Under the pieces are notes generated by a model. That model saw only the letters and a list, made by a program, of their open reading frames with translations, had not been told where the DNA came from and did no database searches. 64,000 nucleotides of DNA from Vishniacozyma victoriae (lineage: Eukaryota > Basidiomycota > Tremellomycetes > Tremellales > Bulleribasidiaceae): assembly GCA_017654735.1 (NCBI GenBank), contig JADPYG010000001.1, forward strand, positions 248,001 to 312,000. Reading direction: 5' to 3'. Positions 48,317 to 60,195 of the stretch are shown in pieces (the first letter of the stretch is position 1; each line of letters begins with the position of its first letter). The position numbers and the translations under genes are program-made.

Positions 48317-50226
48317 CTATAATCGATCGCCCATCTTACGTCGGACTTTCCGCTTGACCATGAATTCTGCTACACCCTATTACACATTAGCTGATGATGA
48401 AGATGGCGACGAGAATGGCTCACGTAGACGATGGCATCTATCAGTCCTACTGAGAGGACCATCCATCCTGATGCGATTTGAAGGATGGGATTTGGGGTGC
48501 TGTGAACCATATCGTATATGAGTCGAATCAATGAAACTGAGAATACCAGCATGTACTGTTTTGTTAATGAGATTCATTGGATTGGTGTTTGAACTCACGG
48601 CCAGAGGGAAATACAGCATCAAGAGACTTGCTTGACGATTAAAGTATGCCGTGGCAGACATTTGTGGAAGGCCATTATTATGACTGATCGCACCTCGCTC
48701 TGCCCTGCTATCTTCCGACGACGCAAATTGATCGTCCTTGAAGAATTGCCCGAGAGTCTCTCCAGGCGTATCATCGTCCTCGTCAAGAACATCCCTTTCG
48801 TCCCCTGATTTGTATTTCAAGGACTGGACGACATCGGGACCGAGATCCATTCCGATATCTTTGTCTACACGGGGACCTGTGTTGGATGCGTTCTGTGACA
48901 TGACGGGACTGAGTTTGTTTTGTCTAGGAGGGTAGCGCGAGTCGGGGCTCGAAACGAGGGTTTCTGACTGTGATGGGCGTGAAGAGCTTGAGGTGGAGAG
49001 GGGTACGTTGGATTCGGAGCTGCTCGAATTGGTCGAGTTTAGTGATGGTCGATGTAGATGGGTTGTCGGAACACTGAAATCAGGTGTCCGCGTACCATTG
49101 CCGTTTGATCCTAGATAGATTGAGGTGATGGATCCTCGATGTTGAAATGTGGGTGGAGGCTCGAGTCCACCGACTGATGTTGGGGAAAAATGGATACCGG
49201 TATCCAGTGGAGACAAGAGATCCCTTCCGCCGACTTTGACAAATTCCAGCTGTTCCCAAGGCGCAGCGGGGTCGATCTTTGAGGCGGAATGCTCGGTAGC
49301 TCCACGTCCATTCTGACTGGCCGCAGTGAGCTTCGACTTCCATTTCAATCCCGACATGACTCCCTTCCTCTTCGCGCCCACTCGATTATTGGTCCCTGTC
49401 TCACCAGAGACGAATTGCGATGATAGTTGAATTGTGTCCGGCCGGCGGAGGAATTTGTACAGCATAGAGTACAAGACGATGATGGTTAAGAACACAAGTG
49501 CTCGAGGGATGAATTGAACCAGATCTCGAGCATCGAGTTTGTCCGAGATGGGTTTCGGGGCATAGTAGCATAGTGGGCCACTCATTGACCAACCGACACC
49601 TGCCCACCATCCTCCAGCATGTGCAAACGAGATTGCCCAGATGAATGGCATTGCCCACATCGAATTGCGCTCGACCCAGTAGGTGAGTGGTGATAAAGGG
49701 TATTTCTAACGATCAGTTGTTGCCAATACAGGAGGACCTACAAGGAGGAGGAATGTCGCGATGGCGATGGCCAGTGTGTACAGATGCTGTGAGAACAAAA
49801 TGGATGTGTAAATAAAGCCAAAGGCGCTCTGGATCATTAGCGAAGAACATGGCTGACTTGTTGGGCGAGTGGATGCACGTACACATCCCGCTGAACCAGT
49901 CACGAATCTGCCTCCCGACAATGCCCAGATGTTGGGTACAAACGCGCCGACACTAGATAATCAGCGCAAATAGAGGCCACTAACGACACCACGTACCCTA
50001 GGAGGAGATCACCAAAGATCATTCCAAGCAGTAGCCTCACTCTCAGTTTCCCATGTCCTTGCCTCAACAACGCGTACAACAGGTATGATGACCCGATAAT
50101 CGTCAAGGTGGTGATAACGGTCTGACCAACGGAGTTGATGTACAACTGCCGCTCGCTGAAGCCGGGATTCAACGCGGCCGCGGAAAGCGGCTTATTCAAG
50201 CTTGACTCCGACGAGGGCATGGACAT
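48317..50226 (-). CDS. G protein-coupled receptor, Git3/Gpr1-like
   Basis: A plasma-membrane 7-helix receptor, probably nutrient-sensing and coupled to a G-alpha/cAMP pathway. The ATG at 50224-50226 starts MSMPSSESSLNKP. Helix 1 is QTVITTLTIIGSSYLLYALL, followed by RLLLGMIFGDLLLGVGAF (helix 2, Git3-like), AFGFIYTSILFSQHLYTLAIAI (helix 3), PFIWAISFAHAGGWWAGVGW (helix 4), a Cys-containing loop (GPLCYYAPKPISD) and ALVFLTIIVLYSMLY (helix 5). A long disordered third intracellular loop of about 270 residues, rich in Ser/Thr, comes next. Helices 6 and 7 are SLLMLYFPLAYMLVFSVSL and ILQIASGWMVLSVGLIDAIVYG. The tail is very short and basic (VKRKVRRKMGDRL). The last exon is reached by an intron at about 48375-48420. 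Ligand unknown; Gpr4-type amino-acid or glucose sensing would be inference only. Confidence 0.78.
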
Positions 50227-51199
50227 TGTGATGGTGATCAAATCCAATGTGGGTTGTGTTGATTATAAAGTGGAACCGACCAACATGGGTACGCCCGTTG
50301 TTGATGTCGAGTCAATCACTTGCGGAGAGAGTTGTGATATGACACGCGGGGTGGACGAGTATAGAGTTGTTTGTACGTGTCGATCAGGCTGAATGTAGAA
50401 GCCAATTGATTACAATTCCGTGTTTTCTTCTCTGGCGGACCGAGACGTCCTGATACGGCCTTTCGGGCAATGTGATACAAAGTGATGCGGGTCCCGCTTG
50501 TACTGTGTGATGTCGCGATCCTGGTTGATATATGGTTGTAGAGTATCTGACGACCCGTCAATGGATGAACAAGTAGGTAGCGAAGCTGAAGAAGTCTTCT
50601 GAGGATCTCTGCTTGTCCTATGTTCCGATATCGAAATTGACTATCCCGGTCTTCGGCCTCCCTCCGGTGTGGGTTCGGACGATTCTGTTTTCCAGTTGAC
50701 GCGAAAATCCCTCGGGTGATACGGCTCGTTTCTAATTTACAAAGAATGTCGTCGCGAAAATGACTAGATGCGGTCAAGAGGCTACTGGAACAATAAAAGA
50801 AACGGAGTAAGGTCCGGCCTGACGATCGGGGTGCCTCGCCTCGCAATGAGTCACCTACCGTGTCATCGTCTTCGCAAGCCATAGGACGACTGGCCAAGCC
50901 ACTCGAGTCCAGCCCGTCCAGGCAAAGATCAGCCACTGGATGAGGAAAATCAGAGATCTTGCGAATATGTACAAATTCCCGGGTTCCTTACCAGATAACC
51001 TTCCTCGGCTCGGAGCCCGGCCGGAAACGGTAAAGGGTAAATAAACTGCAGCCATGTCTCATCAGGTAGTCCAGACACAACGTGGAGGCCCAGGGCGGTC
51101 AACGGTCTTTGATATTTTTGGCGAACTCCAAGCGAGAGAAGGTCATCAAGCTTATGCATGCCCTCAAATGCAGTCAACTACAGGCAGTCGGACCCGACT
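50227..51199. other. Intergenic region upstream of the GPCR gene
   Basis: About 970 bp. A 206-codon frame (50316-50936, minus) lacks domain similarity, and its composition looks accidental. I see no RNA gene or repeat. Confidence 0.4.
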
Positions 51200-52786
51200 T
51201 TAGGCCGAACCCGATGACGCGCTCAGGCGACGGATCGCCTGGGTAGCCTCGCGTCTAGCTTCCGCAAAACTAGTATCCTTGGCCGCTTCCAGTGCTTGAT
51301 TAAAGTACTTCAAAGCTCCACTCTTGTCTCCTTCGATCTACGCATTCAGTAATTGACAAGATTCCAGCAAAAGCGACTTACTTCGGCAAGCATGCCCATA
51401 TTCTGCAAGCCGACTGTTTTCGCTCGAGCGCAAGTGGCTGACGCCGAATCAGTGACCTGATCGCCGTTCTCCTTCAGTGCCTGCTGAGCTATTTGAAGAG
51501 ATCGTAGGGACCAAGACTTGGATGCCTTGATGGCTTGCTCACTCCGGGAGGATTGAATGGCGTGAGACGAGATGGTGGTCATCAACTGGATTATTAGTGA
51601 TGTTGAAGCTAAGGTGTGAAGTGCTCACCATAGCAGCTACAAGGAGTCAGCGATAGTGTTTGACGGAATGATGACGACTCACCTTGACACCTGTCCCTCA
51701 TTGGTGGTGGCTCTTTACTCTGTGGAGGCAGCAAGGTCGATACCGCCTGCAGCAAGAGGTTACCGGCCAGGTCATACTGACCTCTTCGAGCATATACCTC
51801 GGAAAGTGCTTCCATAGTCATTCCTAATCCACGCTTATCGACCCTTCCACTAGCGCCTTCATCATCCCCTTCAGACCCTTCTGGTAAATCCACATCCCTA
51901 CCGGCTACTGCGACTTCACCAGCCTTTCCTGGTTTCAGCCCCAGTCTCAGCATTGCTGTCAACGCCGAGGAAAGGTATTCCTCTGCGGCTTGATCCCAGT
52001 CTTTTGGACTCTTTCCTTCGATGACTGGGAAAGGAGGTGGTACTCTCGTCGATGACAATTGTAAAGCCATCTGTCCCAATTTCTGGGTGATTCCAATGAC
52101 TCGCTTATGCTCTTCATCAGAGAGTGGACGACTACCAGCCCAAGGATTGGATATTCGATATTTAACGTCTTTGGCGAGCGCCTCCTCGCCGAAATGAGGT
52201 AATGCTTCTCGAAGCGATGAGAATGCTTTGATCGGCTGATAAGTAGTTTCAAACATTGATGACATGGTAATGTAGAGTCCAGAAAGCTTGAGTAGCGGAT
52301 CTGGCTCCAGAGATGTCGCAGGGAGAGCCATGGCTGCTTCGATTGCTCTATTTATCAGTATGCATACGAGTTAGTGGACTTACTTTCGGAAATACGATTC
52401 ACTACGATCGAAATCTCCACTATTTCTAGCTTTGATAGCAGCTTTAAGAGGAGTTCGGACTTGATCAGGCCATGTCTGTAAAGAATAGTAGTATTCCAAC
52501 CTGAAACTCGTCAGCAACAGCGCATTCAGTCCTGTACGACCTACAATCCGTATATGGTCACCAGAAGTCCTACTCCCACAAGTCCTCCGAATAGATACGA
52601 CACCCTAAATCCCTTTCTGTCGCCGCCTAGACCGCCCTTGAAGCTCGATGCTAAACGGTGCTGAGGCAATCGTATAGGCTGTCGAGCTACCAGTGTCGGC
52701 CGCAAACATCGCACCTGACCTATCGTTCGCAGAGACGTCCTTGCGATACTGCTCGAGGCCCTAAGCTGTGGTATACGACCCATCAT
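51200..52786 (-). CDS. MGR3: Mitochondrial TPR membrane protein, Mgr3-like
   Basis: Likely an adaptor of the mitochondrial i-AAA protease (Yme1-Mgr1-Mgr3 system). The ATG at 52784-52786 begins a long Arg/Ser/Gln presequence (MMGRIPQLRASSSIARTSLR...PQHRLASSFKGG), followed by one membrane helix (VSYLFGGLVGVGLLVTIYGL). After the first intron comes EYYYSLQTWPDQVRTPLKAA, a segment typical of the family, and then TPR-type helical pairs (GDFDRSESYFRKAIEAA; MTMEALSEVYARRGQYDLAGNLLLQA; AKTVGLQNMGMLAEIEGDKSGALKYFNQALEAA). The C-terminus is RRLSASSGSA. About six introns. TTC19 is a related alternative. It is head-to-head with CNS1, itself a TPR gene, with 151 bp between starts. Confidence 0.72.
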
Positions 52787-52937
52787 ATTGTATAAGTTGC
52801 AATAGTGCTTCAAGACGGCAAAAGATGTGTGCTCATCATCGGAAATTCGTCATGTGGGGCCTCATTGACTTTTGTAAGTTCCATCATCTTCTTGATAATT
52901 TCAGCAACGACATATACAACCAGTCACAACAGCAATC

Positions 52938-54238
52938 ATGGCAGACGATAAGGAAATGGATAGTTTGGTGGATGCTTTCGCAGTGGCTGGACCATCTGGA
53001 AAGAAGAAGGAGGTCACCTATGCCGACTTTGAGAAAATGTTGAATGAGACTCCGATATTCATGAGTGCCTCTCCTGAAGGGCTGGGAATGGAGGACAACG
53101 ATGTTCTACAAGGTCTGCGGAGTCTAGTCTTTGAGGGTGAAGGAGACGGTAAGCCTTTTAATTGATGAGGCAGTGCAGGGACTAAATTTCATTTAGAAAT
53201 CGCTCTCAATTTCAAGGATCACGGAAACGAGCTATACCTCCAGAAATCATATAAAGAGGCCGTCAAATCATATACCGAAGGTCTGGATGCTGGACCAGTA
53301 GATTTCGACCTTCGAATATCCCTCCTCAATAATCGAGCAGCTTCTCACCTCTTTCTAAAAAATTACGCATCAGTATTGAAAGATGCAGGAGTGGTCATTG
53401 CTTTATGTACCAAAGAGAAGAAACCTGCTCCTATAAAAGCATTGTTTAGGGCTGGAAAAGCTTTGGTAGCGCTGGAAAGGTGGAAAGAGGCCAAGGATGT
53501 TGTGGATAGAGGAAAGCAGTTGGCTAGTGAGAAGGATAAGAAAGATTGGGAGTTGATGGACAAGGATATTGAGACTGGTTGGAGAAGGGTAGTTGAGCGG
53601 GCAGAGAGGATTCGGAGGGAAAAACAGGGGAAGTTTGCTCTGCAAGCTGCTATTGAGGTGCGTCGACCTTGTGATATTCGCGTAATGCCCAAGAGCTGAT
53701 GATGTAGGCAAGAGGACTGATAGTGGTCAACACACCTTCACCACCCGATAATCCTCATCCAGCTGCTTTCGACCCATCAGCACTCCCAACCCTTCCATTG
53801 AGCGATACCACCTGGACACCACCTCCGCTCGATACACCTCTGATATTCCCAACATTCCTCATGTACCCCACCCACGCACAATCAGACTTTATAACCCACT
53901 TCCACCAAGAAACGTCATTCGACGACCAGCTTGCGCAGATGTTCCCCTCGTCCCCTTCTTCCGGGCAGGTTCCGTTCCCGAATTGGGATACGAAACGAGA
54001 ATACTATAGCTCCAACTTAGTGGTATATGTAGAGACGAGACATCGAAGGCTGCTCAAAGTCGGCAAGGACTTGACACTGAGGGAAGTTCTGGCGAAAGGA
54101 TTCCGAGCACCTGTGGATGGTGTAGTGAAAGACGGAGTGGTGCTCAAGGATGGACTGCTGAGCTTTGTGGTCCTGCCTAAAGGTGCAGAAGAAAAGAAGT
54201 TCATTGACGAGTTCAAGAGAAAGAGGGATGAAAAGTAA
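52938..54238 (+). CDS. CNS1: TPR co-chaperone Cns1/TTC4
   Basis: An Hsp90/Hsp70 co-chaperone, essential in yeast and linked to eEF2 folding. The start ATG is at 52938. The N-terminal segment FEKMLNETPIFMSASPEG has the family pattern tPLFM near residue 40. Three TPR units follow: ALNFKDHGNELYLQKSYKEAVKSYTEGLDA; LRISLLNNRAASHLFLKNYASVLKDA; and PAPIKALFRAGKALVALERWKEAKDVV. After a coiled helical linker the C-terminal wheel domain contains LIFPTFLMYPTHAQSDFI, PSSGQVPFPNWD and LLSFVVLPKG. The introns at about 53149-53196 and 53658-53708 are both needed. The length of about 400 residues is normal. The stop at 54236-54238 is 25 bp from the stop of the convergent gene. Confidence 0.92.
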
Positions 54239-54263
54239 TTATAATCAAGTAAAAGGAGATGCA

Positions 54264-57239
54264 TCATCGCAATACAGTCCCTCTTTTCTCATCTTCAAGA
54301 TAAGCACTGTATCGTCAGCTTGTACTTCTGCTTAAGAGCAAATTGAACATACCCAATAGCCCGCATTGGATGTAGATATCTCTGGAGGTATATCCTCAAT
54401 GTTCCCCTTTCTACATGTGGAAGTACATCTCCCATTTGCCTCATAGCTTCATCCGAAACTGCAATTCCACCACCGACGGTCGGATTATTAGTAGCCATCG
54501 GACTACTCCTCGGAGGCGCCGACATCTTGCCTTGTCGTGCTGAATCGAAGGAAGATCGAACACTCGACATACGAGCCAGTCCTTGATCGAGACTGACTCG
54601 AGATGGCATATCCGTACTTGCTCGACTGTCTCCGACTGGAGGAGTGTATGATCCCCGAGGGTTTCGAGGTCCCATGGGAGCCGAGCCGGTGATTGAAGCT
54701 CGAGTCGTAGGAATCTCACTATTCGAATGACTAGGACCAGATATCGCTAAGCCCTTGACATCCCTCTTGGCCGCTCCGGGAGGTTGGTAATTCCCACTAG
54801 GTGGACCGAGTGAGTAATTCTCCCTTTTACCGCCTATTCTTCCAATTGCGGATGAGAAGAACCCTTTCTTGGAGCTTACAGAAGCCATACTCTGCATTGA
54901 AGGACTTGGTTTCATTCCACCTCCAATCTGGTATTGCTGTTGTAGCTGAGGATAGGGGAGGTTGTTGGGTAAAGCAGTCGGCTGGTCGAGGGGATCGATC
55001 ATTCGGGTTGATATTTCACGGGCGGTGTAGGAGTCTGCTCTCATTGGGAATTCAGAGCCGGAAGAGACTTGACGTGGGTGCATCGGTTCGGGGACTAGAG
55101 TTGACGAGACCGGAGCTTTGACGCCAAGGGACTGCAGCTTGGATGCTTTACGAGGACGGGCCGCCTCGGGTCGGTACGCATGTTCAACTATAGGTCAGCA
55201 TCATATCCTTCGCCATCAAGCTCAAACTCACTTGATGCGAGACACCACTCCCTCAACCCCGACTCTGCCTTAGCCAAATCGTTGATACCCTTCGCATATG
55301 CTTTTGCACGATCACCAGGCGCACGAAGTCGTTTGATTCCACCGTACATCATAGCAGCAGGCCATGGCCTAGCTATCGGCACCCCCTGTATCATATTGTA
55401 CTCCTGTAAAGACGAGATCGACCCGCCAGATACTTGACGCATTGGCTGCATGCGAGCAGTCGGAAGACCAATGCCTGGGAGCGAAGCCCCTCGAGCGGGT
55501 AAGTTTTTGGGAGTATCGACAACCTCAGCAGGTGCGGACAAAGTGGGTACCGAGAGTCCTCTATCCTTTTTAGGCTCCATGATCGTCGGAGGTGGGGTAT
55601 CGCGAGAATCGATCAGGCCAATAGCGTCGATAGCTCCACCTAGCATTTCTGTGAGGTCGTTGATTGTAGCTGAGCTGTTTATCGAGCTGACTGAGCGGGT
55701 AGGTGAACGTTCAGGACGGCTTGGTCCACCTTGGCTGGATGCGTCTGATCGTTGTGGGGACGAGTCGGTATTGATGATCGTGGGTAGAGCTCTGAAGCGA
55801 GATTTGGGGGAGATGGCACTATCGTCCTGAGCAGCGCTAGCAGGGCTCTGAGTCGGTCGTCTTGGACTTGGGAGGTTCATCCTGCATAGTCAGTATATAT
55901 TTAATCGGACGACTGGGAATAAGCAAACTTACTGTGGGCGCAGAGTACTCCTAGGAGGTGGCTGTGGACTTTTCGAAGGACTGAGCTCCATATCGCTAAC
56001 CCCTGAGATGGACTGCCGAGGCTCCTTATCGGGTGAAAGCAGGGTATCGGTAAACATCCCACTCAAAGAATTTGGCGGCATCGTCCTCCTGTTTCGCCCC
56101 TTGATAGTCTCTTCCCCTTCATCATCCTGTCCTCCCACATTGATCCCAAATTCAGTCTGTGTAGGCGGAGCCGAGCGAGGCTCTTCGCGATTTGCATCAA
56201 ATGTTCTTTCTGAAACCAGCGATGATTTCGAGCTCATTGGGTGAGTGATGTTTGCAAGTCGACCTGAACTCATGACAGGCCCACCTAGCGTTGGTGTACG
56301 GTCTGAAGTCGATGCTGGGCTGTGTGGCCCGTTGTGATCGAGGGGACTGAGATGTGAGGTGGGATATCGAGCGTTCTGGGGAGTTGTATCGAATCGGTCA
56401 TTTTGGGGATTTAAGGGGGTAGTGTATTGATCCATGACTGTTATCGACGAGTCGACACTCTCCCTCACTTCTACCCTTGATACACTCCTTGGCCATGCAG
56501 CTTCCGATCTCGATCCCATCAAGCCATTCAGTGGTGTGCCATTGACGTCAAATCCGAAACTCTCATTATCGCTTGATATGTCCGAGGAGGAATAATGACT
56601 GGCGGTAGAGTGGGAGTAACTTGGCGAGACCTGATTTTCGATGCTATCCTGCCGTAGAGGGTGGAGTCGAGAGTCGTCAGATGGTTGAGTGTTGATTTGT
56701 ATCCTCCCATTGGCAGGGTTGAGCCCGCGGTCGTCGGACGAATACTGCGAATAAGGTGGACGAGGTAGTCGTGACATGTACTGTTCCGGTGATTCACTCT
56801 CTGCCTCTTCCTCCTCGTGTATCAGATTCCTTAAATTCGCCTGCGAAGTTATATCCTGACGAGAAGGTCCCCTTGACATATCCGTATGCGACATCGTAGG
56901 GCTGGAAGCGAACATCATGTCATGTGCCGCACCAGGGCTCATCGACAATGAGGAAGTCGAAGATGAAGCGCCTATTCCAGCATACGAAGAGAAATAATAA
57001 TCGTCCGGTCCGCCTGAAGTTCCTGTTGAGCGTCGTTTGAGAGAGTGATGAATATGACTAGGGGTAGATGCTGATGATCCGGATAAAGCTGTTTATCAGC
57101 TCATGCACCCATACTGAGAGAAAGACATACCACTTTGACCCGAAGGAGAGGTTCCTAAGCGATCATCAGCTGGTATATGGGTAGTAAGGAGACCGGCTGG
57201 TGACCTCGGAATCGAGGTTTTAGGGGGTGGAGCGCTCAT
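54264..57239 (-). CDS. Large Ser/Pro-rich protein with C-terminal CUE-like motif
   Basis: Function unknown. The start is the ATG at 57237-57239 (MSAPPPKTS); the open frame extends upstream only via a TTG. Most of the roughly 930 residues are disordered, Ser/Pro/Arg-rich, with many SP and RxxS sites (PSRQDITSQ, SPSKSPQPPP). Two segments look folded: a helical block near 55200-55410 (IARPWPAAMMYGGIKRL...YAKGINDLAKAESGLREWCLA) and the C-terminus (MRQMGDVLPHVERGTLRIYL...MRAIGAYLEDE), which has the helix pattern of a CUE/UBA-type ubiquitin-binding motif. The final intron (about 54302-54351) is required: only the spliced frame ends AYLEDEKRGTVLR at 54264-54266, while reading through breaks the motif. 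Introns also lie near 57083-57130, 55881-55931 and 55190-55232. It could be a regulatory scaffold; the call is limited to composition and the CUE-like end. Confidence 0.65.
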
Positions 57240-58465
57240 CCTGAGGAATTGTTGTGTGTCGGGTTGATTGCTGTGTGTCAAGCAATGGTCCGAGCACCTT
57301 TAGCGTGTGTAGGTCATTTAGCGTATGTCGATAGTCTATTACGACGATTGTTGTATACTGGTGGGTTCTATGGCTATATGTCTAAGCTTGTAGGATAGCA
57401 GATGGCAGGTTCAATCAACTTGTTGAGCAGTCTTTAAAGGTCTATCTAATCTGACCCTGGCCGGGATCAACGCGCCGCGATTTGCTCATTGTGGCATTTG
57501 CTCCTGTTATGAGCTTGAAATAGCTATCTCGCCCTCTGTAGCATGCATTATGGCCTCAATAAACCAGCTTGAAGCTGGAGGTGAACGCATAAGTTTGTAT
57601 GCAATGGTTGAGCAGAGCTTTAAGATGCCTGATGAGACGAACCAAAAGGCAAAAACAAATGTCTATCCAGTGATGGATTGGGAAGAAATTGAACGCGCGC
57701 ACTTTGCCCAACAACACTGCTCGATCTAGTAAAAGGCGAGATCGTGATTAGAGTCATATTGCTGTTAAGCAACGCGCTAACCGAACGGTCTGCTTTTGCA
57801 GTATATATACCCCATTTTTCTGATACTGCATGCTCGGCGCTTTGACGCTCGTCCACAGTCCTTTAAATGATCTGCATGCATATGAATGAGATCCTTAGTC
57901 CTCCTTCTTGGACTGACGAGGACTTGAGGGTGCTAGAGTGTCTCAACAAAGCATTGCGAACGTTACGTTGTGTATAGAGGGGGACAGGGATAGACGCGTT
58001 TTTGGTGGGCGTGTGCGTTTCGTGGGTTTCAGGGTCAAGGGGCTAAACAGAGCGTGAGAGCTTGGGCCTTGCAGGAGCTAGTCTCCGCCTAATTCCCTCA
58101 CCTCATTCTCGTACTCTTTACACGCACTGCACTCTCTCCTTTACACTACCTCCTTCCTTAGATAGTCTACCCCCTTTCTAAGCAGTGATCGTCTATACTG
58201 CCGACTGCATCCATACATCTTATCTCCAACACCGTACTGTCTCACTTGAACAAGTCTCAGACAGTTTATCCATCACCGAACACCGCAATCTAGGAATCTA
58301 AGAAACAGCCGTGTCAACCTTAAAGCACGGATTAATTACTTCGCTTCCAACTTTACGCATCGCACGCAGCTGGACCTGCATTGATCAACGTCAATCAAAT
58401 CATCAATCAACCCTTATTCTCCCTCGACTCTCTCTCTTCAATCACCGTAATACATCCTTATCAAG
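57240..58465. other. Divergent promoter region of the Ser-rich gene and the syntaxin gene
   Basis: 1.2 kb without a credible gene. The left half has AT-rich patches (TATATATACCCC near 57800). The right 350 bp (58095-58440) are pyrimidine-rich (CT tracts), typical of strong promoters or 5' UTRs in these fungi. Confidence 0.45.
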
Positions 58466-59822
58466 ATGGCACGAAACAGGCTGGCCGATGTTGTGAGTTA
58501 TCCCATCAAATCTGAAACGAAGGGTTGACTGACCGTGCAGAACCGTAATTACGGGTGAGATTGCATCTTGTATAGACTTCCAAGCATCTATACTGATGAT
58601 ATAGTGACGCTTCTGCTCCGCAGCAGGCGTCTTACCCCCCTCCCTCCAATGGCGTAATCCCACCATCTCGAGGTACCAATCCTTATGCCGAACAGGCAGT
58701 CTCCGCAGCACCAGGTGGTGTCTACAACCAGTATGGAGCACAGCAACAGAACCAGAACTATGGCGGAAACCAATACGCTCAGCAGCCTCAGGGTGGTAAC
58801 CCATATGCTCAACAGCAACAGTACGGTCAACAAGAGCAGTATGCTATGGGAGGTGTCGGAAACGGACAGCAGGGAGGTGGAGATTTCTGGTCTGAATTGA
58901 CAAACACCAACCAGAACTTGACTCTGTTGCAAGAACAGATTCAGGCTGTTCGATCCGCTCACCAAAAGTCACTCGTACGTCTTTCCACTTTGTATCAGTC
59001 CAGCACTGACTCTTCAGTCCGCAACCGACTCTGGAGCAACCATGCAGGTCGACCAGCTCAACGCTGAAGCCAAGACTACCCGAGAACAATGCAAGAACCA
59101 AATCAAGCAACTATTCAAAATGGCCAAGGGGGACCGAGCTATGAAGAACCAAGTCGAGACCGTCAAGACTCGATTCACCGGTCTTTTGAACGAGCACCAG
59201 GTCGTAGAGAAGGAATTCAGGAAGAAGGTCAAGGACAGAGTTGAGCGACAGTACAAGATCGTCAACCCCCAGGCTACCGAGGAGGAAGTTAGGCAGGTCA
59301 CGGAAAGTGATAACCCTCAAGTCTTCTCTCAAGCTGTAAGCTACCTGGTCTGCTTGATCCGGAACTGAAGCTGATGGGTAGCTCCTCAACTCTAACCGTT
59401 ATGGTGCTGCTCGAGGTGCATACCGTGAAGTCCAGGAACGACATGCCGAAATCCAAAAGATCGAAAAGACCCTCACCGAACTCGCACAGATGTTCTCTGA
59501 AATGGCCATGTTGGTTGAACAGCAGGACGAGACCATCGTCAACGTCGAAGGTCAGGCTCAAGGTGTCGACTCTGACGTCAGGGCTGGGTACGTCTATTCC
59601 AGTGTCGCTCGAAGTAGCTGACATGATAGTCTACAACAGACTGAAAAGGCTGTCGCATCTGCTCGAGCTGCTAGGAGGAAGAAGTGGATCTGTTTCTGGA
59701 TCTGTTGTACGTGTCTCCTTCATCTCTTGCCTCGAGTAATTGGCTGATCATCAGTGGCTATCATCGTCATCCTGGGTCTTGTCCTCGGTCTTTACTTCGG
59801 TCTCAAAGGCAACAACAAGTAA
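58466..59822 (+). CDS. SSO1: Plasma-membrane t-SNARE syntaxin, Sso1/2-like
   Basis: A Qa-SNARE for exocytic vesicle fusion at the plasma membrane. Exon 1 (58466-58492) and a 14-nt exon 2 (58541-58554) encode MARNRLADVNRNYGD. A Gln/Gly/Tyr/Asn-rich low-complexity stretch of about 90 residues follows (repeats such as YAQQ). The Habc helices start at FWSELTNTNQNLTLLQEQI, and VKDRVERQYKIVNPQATEEEV is the Sso/syntaxin-1 signature. The SNARE helix is VQERHAEIQKIEKTLTELAQMF (shortened here: HAEIQKIEKTLTELAQ) with the zero-layer Gln in VEQQDETI. The C-terminal anchor is CFWICLAIIVILGLVLGLYFG, ending KGNNK. The stop is at 59820-59822. The Q-rich N-terminus is longer than in yeast Sso1. The SNARE core and tail anchor make the call firm. 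Confidence 0.92.
58541..58554 (+). other. 14-nt micro-exon of the syntaxin gene
   Basis: AACCGTAATTACGG lies between a TGCAG acceptor and a GTGAGA donor. It contributes NRNYG and keeps the frame between exons 1 and 3. Confidence 0.75.
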
Positions 59823-60195
59823 TCCAGATAGATTTATTAATCCCGAGTACTGTTCTGCCCATAATTCGCTTCTTTCCAAACTGTGTTTATGCACTGTAAA
59901 AATACCTGCATTAGATGGAGCGGTGCACGTCGCAGCGCAGTCATGGAATGAAACCCGGAGTCCCACATTAGACGTCACTTGACAATTCGCGTCGTTACCC
60001 TCTTACCGTTCGTTGCATTACATTACTCCTTTGTACTATTACATATACTAAGATAGGCTCATGAGGTAGTGAAGAGATTAGTCTTCTCATCTCCACACTC
60101 TATCTCAGCCTTGTCCCGGTCCAGGAATCCTTGTCCTCCTCCTCCATAATCGGAGTGAGCACCTTCACCATCCACTCGTCGCACACCTCGACACG
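59823..60195. other. Intergenic region syntaxin / ABC transporter
   Basis: 373 bp between two plus-strand genes; no additional feature seen. Confidence 0.4.

Noticed and set aside
50316..50936. 206-codon open frame (minus strand) upstream of the GPCR gene
   Set aside because: Long but without recognisable domain; it lies in promoter sequence and lacks any introns or conserved-looking blocks. Needs transcript evidence before annotation.
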